Shown here: piece after piece, positions 61,457 through 64,000 of the stretch | How the letters are laid out: each line of letters starts with the position of its first letter | Position numbering within the stretch: position 1 is the stretch's first letter | Assembly (NCBI GenBank): GCA_947259275.1 | Contig: CAMYMH010000007.1 | Coordinates: 1-64,000, forward strand | Source: an uncultured Acidimicrobiaceae bacterium | Lineage (GTDB): Bacteria > Actinomycetota > Acidimicrobiia > Spongiisociales > SHLN01 | Length of the DNA stretch: 64,000 nt | Direction: 5' to 3' | Program-made: the position numbers and the translations under genes | Notes under the pieces: model-generated | The model's database searches: none | What the model saw: the letters and a program-made list of their open reading frames with translations, nothing else | What the model was told of the DNA's origin: nothing

Positions 61457-62121
61457 GTTTCTGGCGCCAAGTCTTCGAGATCGCCCGCAAGGATCTGCTG
61501 GTCGAGTCGCGCACTGCCGAAGTGGCGTTGATGACGGCTCCGTTTGGGGCCGCCGCCCTGATTCTGATCCCGCTCGCCATCGGCACCGACGCCCCCCTGC
61601 TGAGCCAGCTGGGACCCGGCTTGTATTGGGTGGTGGTGCTGCTGTTCGGGATGCTGGTCATCCTGCGCAAGAGCGCCGTCGACGGCCAGCCGCAGCGAGA
61701 CCTGGTGCGTCTGCTGGGGATCGACCCGGCGGCCACGTTTGCGGGAGCAACCATTGCCACCTCCCTGCTGGTGTTGTTCTTCGAGATCGCCCTCGGGCCG
61801 GTGCTGATTGCGCTCTACAACCCGGAGCTGGGCAGCTGGCCGTGGTTGTTCGTCATCCTTCCCCTGGTGGCGGCCGGGATGGGAATGCTCGGGACCATCG
61901 CCAGCGGGGTCACCACCAGCATCGGGACCCGCACCTCGCTGACGCCGCTGCTGATCGTGCCGCTGTCTCTTCCGCTCCTGCTGGGGGCCACGCAGGCGCT
62001 GGAAGGTTTGCGCTTGGGGCGGAGTATTGTTCCTTGGCTTATTCTGCTGGTATCGGTCGATTTGGCGCTGGCGGTGTCCGGAGTGCTGGCCGCCCGCCCG
62101 CTGGAGGAGGCAGTCACGTGA
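61453..62121 (+). CDS. ccmB: Haem exporter membrane protein CcmB
   Basis: 222 residues, six membrane segments. Start FWRQVFEIARKDLLVESRTA and the following LLFGMLVILRKSAVDGQPQR, with ATFAGATIATSLLVLFFEIA, fit CcmB. The Cys-free membrane subunit of the System I haem handling complex. It overlaps ccmC by four bases. Confidence 0.9.
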   Translation: MSFWRQVFEIARKDLLVESRTAEVALMTAPFGAAALILIPLAIGTDAPLLSQLGPGLYWVVVLLFGMLVILRKSAVDGQPQRDLVRLLGIDPAATFAGATIATSLLVLFFEIALGPVLIALYNPELGSWPWLFVILPLVAAGMGMLGTIASGVTTSIGTRTSLTPLLIVPLSLPLLLGATQALEGLRLGRSIVPWLILLVSVDLALAVSGVLAARPLEEAVT

Positions 62122-62837
62122 CAACTTTGCGCAGCCGCTGGCTGGAGATCCTCGCGATTGGAGTGATCGGTGTGAGTGTGCTCCGGTCGATGACCGTGGA
62201 GGCCGATGTAGTCCAGGGAGACGTCCAGCGCATCATGTACGTGCACGTTCCCAGCGCCTGGCTGGCGTTTCTGGCCTTTGGGGTGACGGTGTTCGGCTCG
62301 GTGGCGTGGCTGCGCACTCGCGACCGGCGCTGGGACCGGCTGGCCGCCTCGTCGGCCGAGATCGGCGTGGTCTTCACCGGATTGGCGATTGCGGCGGGAA
62401 TGATCTGGGCCCGGCCGGTGTGGGGCCAGTTCTGGACCTGGGAGCCGCGCTTGGTGACCACCGCCCTGCTGTTCTTCATCTACCTGGGCTACCTGGCATT
62501 GCGGCGAGCCGTCATCGACCCCGAACAACGGGCCCGGCGGTCCGCCATCATGGGCATCGTCGCCTTCATCCAGATCCCGATCGTGTACGAGTCGGTCAAC
62601 TGGTGGCGAAGCCTCCACCAGACCTCCAGCCGCAGCAGCATCGACACCCCGCTCCGCATCACGCTGCTACTAGGAGTGGTCGCCTTCACATTCGTGTACG
62701 CCGTCTTGCTGAGAAGGCGGCTGGAGCTGGCCCGGCTCGAGGAGGAGCTGGAAACCAGGCGGTTCGAGTCGAGCCAGGACGTGGCCGGGGCCGCTATCAC
62801 CCCACCATCACTAGCATCGGTGGAGCAACATGATTGA
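62118..62837 (+). CDS. ccmC: Haem handling protein CcmC
   Basis: 239 residues from the GTG at 62118; the longer frame lies in ccmB. Six helices, haem-handling tryptophan-rich loop WGQFWTWEPRLVTTALLFF, and conserved histidines in MYVHVPSAWLAFLAFG and WWRSLHQTSSRS. It loads haem onto CcmE. Its last codons overlap the ccmD start by eight bases. Confidence 0.92.
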   Translation: MTTLRSRWLEILAIGVIGVSVLRSMTVEADVVQGDVQRIMYVHVPSAWLAFLAFGVTVFGSVAWLRTRDRRWDRLAASSAEIGVVFTGLAIAAGMIWARPVWGQFWTWEPRLVTTALLFFIYLGYLALRRAVIDPEQRARRSAIMGIVAFIQIPIVYESVNWWRSLHQTSSRSSIDTPLRITLLLGVVAFTFVYAVLLRRRLELARLEEELETRRFESSQDVAGAAITPPSLASVEQHD

Positions 62838-62979
62838 TCTACTCGTCGCCCAAGTGAGCAATGCGTGGTGGTACGTAGCAGCCGCCTACATAATCATCTT
62901 CGGCGGCGTGGCCTTCTTTGTGGGGTCACTGAGCGTGAGGCTGCGGCGTGCCCGCCGGGAGCTGGACCAGCTGTCATGA
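62830..62979 (+). CDS. ccmD: CcmD-like small membrane protein
   Basis: 49 residues, below common length cut-offs. ATG at 62830 inside the end of ccmC and stop overlapping the ccmE start by four bases. One membrane helix (WWYVAAAYIIIFGGVAFFVG) followed by a basic tail (RLRRARRELDQLS), which is the CcmD layout. It helps the release of holo-CcmE from CcmABC. Position between ccmC and ccmE is decisive. Confidence 0.82.
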   Translation: MIDLLVAQVSNAWWYVAAAYIIIFGGVAFFVGSLSVRLRRARRELDQLS

Positions 62980-63401
62980 AGTACCGGGCGTTTCTCATCC
63001 CCGCCATCGGCGTGCTGGTGGTGCTGGGCGGGTTGATCGTGACCTTCACCCTCAACGACAGCTTCGTCTACTACATGACGCCGACCGAGGCCATCGAAGC
63101 CAAGGCCGATTTCGACGAGGGCCGCCGTTTCCGCCTGTCCGGCCTGGTGGTGGCCGGAAGCGTCGAGGAGCTCGATGCCGGGGTCCGATTCCGGGCCCAG
63201 GAACCGGACGGCACCGACTACGTGACGGTGGTCCATACCAGATCCGCCCCCGAGCTCTTTCAGGACAACATCGAAGTGGTGGTGGAAGGGGCCTGGGAAG
63301 GCGACGAATTCCATTCCGACTTCATGCTGATCAAGCACGACGAGGAATACCGGGTTCCCGAGGATGGGACCTATGAAGGTGACGACGCCGCTTCACGCTG
63401 A
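62976..63401 (+). CDS. ccmE: Cytochrome c maturation haem chaperone CcmE
   Basis: 141 residues from the ATG at 62976; the longer frame lies in ccmD. Membrane anchor at 4-25 (RAFLIPAIGVLVVLGGLIVT), OB-fold body (FRLSGLVVAGSVEELDAGVR), and the haem-binding motif LIKHDEEYRVPED with His121 and Tyr125, so it is the classical histidine type, not the cysteine variant. Carries haem to the cytochrome c synthase. CcmF and CcmH are not in the window; downstream is a convergent gene. Confidence 0.93.
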   Translation: MKYRAFLIPAIGVLVVLGGLIVTFTLNDSFVYYMTPTEAIEAKADFDEGRRFRLSGLVVAGSVEELDAGVRFRAQEPDGTDYVTVVHTRSAPELFQDNIEVVVEGAWEGDEFHSDFMLIKHDEEYRVPEDGTYEGDDAASR

Positions 63402-63420
63402 AGGTCCGCCGTGTTAGAAA

Positions 63421-64000
63421 CTAGCGGAGCCTCCGGCTCAGACTCACCGCCTGCTCCAGAACTCCCTGGGCAGCTCCCGAATCGATCGATCGGGCGGCCA
63501 GGGCCATGGCGTCGGCGAACCCCTCGGCCAGGCCGGCCGCCACAATCGCCGGGGCGGAGTTGACCAGCACGATGTCGCGCTTGGGGCCGGCTGCGCCCCC
63601 CAGGATCGCCCGGGTAATGGAGAGGTTCTCGGCAGCATTGCCGCCGCGGAGATCGTCGATGGTGGCCCGCACCACCCCGAAGTCCTCCGGGGTCCACTCG
63701 GCATGAGTGATCTCGCCGTCTTTGAGCCGGTAGATGTACGAGGCGGCCGTGGTGGTTAGCTCATCGAGACCGTCCTCGCCGTAGAACACGAAGGCCGAGG
63801 TGGCGCCCCGGTTCTTCAACACCTCGATCATCAGCGCGGCCATATGGGGATCGGACGTCCCCACCGACATGCGCCCGGCGCCGGCCGGATTGCAGAGCGG
63901 TCCGAGAAAGTTGAACACGGTCCGCACGCCCAGTTCCCGCCGGACCGGCCCGGCAAACCGCATCGCCGGGTGATAGCGGGGAGCAAAGAAGAACCCGAAA
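63421..64000 (-). CDS. trpD: Anthranilate phosphoribosyltransferase, C-terminal part (runs off window)
   Basis: Partial at its 5' end; the frame is open to 64000. Seen: FFFAPRYHPAMRFAGPVRRE, VFNFLGPLCNPAGAGRMSVG (the TrpD core NPA), SAFVFYGEDGLDELTTTAAS, FGVVRATIDDLRGGNAAEN and APAIVAAGLAEGFADAMALA. It couples anthranilate with phosphoribosyl pyrophosphate in tryptophan synthesis. It ends 19 bases from the ccmE stop (convergent). Confidence 0.93.
   Translation of the reverse strand, partial: FGFFFAPRYHPAMRFAGPVRRELGVRTVFNFLGPLCNPAGAGRMSVGTSDPHMAALMIEVLKNRGATSAFVFYGEDGLDELTTTAASYIYRLKDGEITHAEWTPEDFGVVRATIDDLRGGNAAENLSITRAILGGAAGPKRDIVLVNSAPAIVAAGLAEGFADAMALAARSIDSGAAQGVLEQAVSLSRRLR

Overview
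The window looks like a chromosomal segment of a high-GC actinobacterium. An aerobic lineage near Acidimicrobiia is a guess; no marker in the window fixes the taxon. The support is high GC, frequent GTG and TTG starts, tightly overlapping genes, Thr/Pro-rich lipoprotein linkers, an exonuclease/GIY-YIG fusion of the mycobacterial type, a CDC48-like AAA ATPase and cytochrome c maturation System I genes. No rRNA, tRNA or CRISPR array was recognised.

Region 1 (1-4.1 kb, minus): a very large secreted multidomain surface protein (FG-GAP-like calcium repeats, choice-of-anchor D, malectin-like, cadherin-like, PKD and InlB-like domains). One in-frame amber codon at 3066-3068 splits it, and it runs off the left edge. 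Region 2 (4.3-6.3 kb): a nitroreductase, a small frameshifted gene remnant and metK.

Region 3 (6.5-33.9 kb) is the core: a locus for demethylating a quaternary or methylated amine, most likely a betaine. A plus-strand operon encodes a corrinoid protein, a DUF1638 protein, a PF13769 protein, a methylcorrinoid:THF methyltransferase, a RACE corrinoid activator and a MetF-type reductase. A convergent minus operon encodes an MttB-family methyltransferase, a DAO-family oxidase and heterotetrameric sarcosine oxidase soxB-D-A-G. Around them lie another DAO oxidase, a DUF/ABM protein, a zinc alcohol dehydrogenase resembling mycothiol-dependent formaldehyde dehydrogenase, dimethylglycine dehydrogenase, an enolase-superfamily enzyme, a complete peptide-type ABC importer and a second MttB. 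The inferred flow is import, corrinoid-dependent removal of the first methyl to THF, then flavin-dependent oxidation of dimethylglycine and sarcosine to glycine, with all one-carbon units reaching methylene-THF or formaldehyde.

Region 4 (34-38.8 kb): cytochrome P450, a divergent IclR regulator with a palindrome over its start, a three-domain rhodanese and a second enolase-superfamily enzyme; probably an accessory catabolic module. Region 5 (38.8-48.2 kb): housekeeping and envelope genes (TPM-domain protein, PAP2 phosphatase, glycosidase-like lipoprotein, two-component system, SpoU rRNA methylase, exonuclease/GIY-YIG nuclease). Region 6 (48.2-51.1 kb): an integrase remnant followed by five small alpha/beta-barrel or SRPBCC genes, possibly acquired. 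Region 7 (51.2-58.8 kb): CDC48-like AAA ATPase, cyclophilin, a second PAP2 paralogue, an Rph-like phosphotransferase with two membrane proteins, and RNase H. Region 8 (59.2-64 kb): thioredoxin lipoprotein, Lgt-like protein, rhodanese, ccmABCDE and the convergent, truncated trpD. Intergenic gaps carry dispersed hairpin repeats with a recurring stem.
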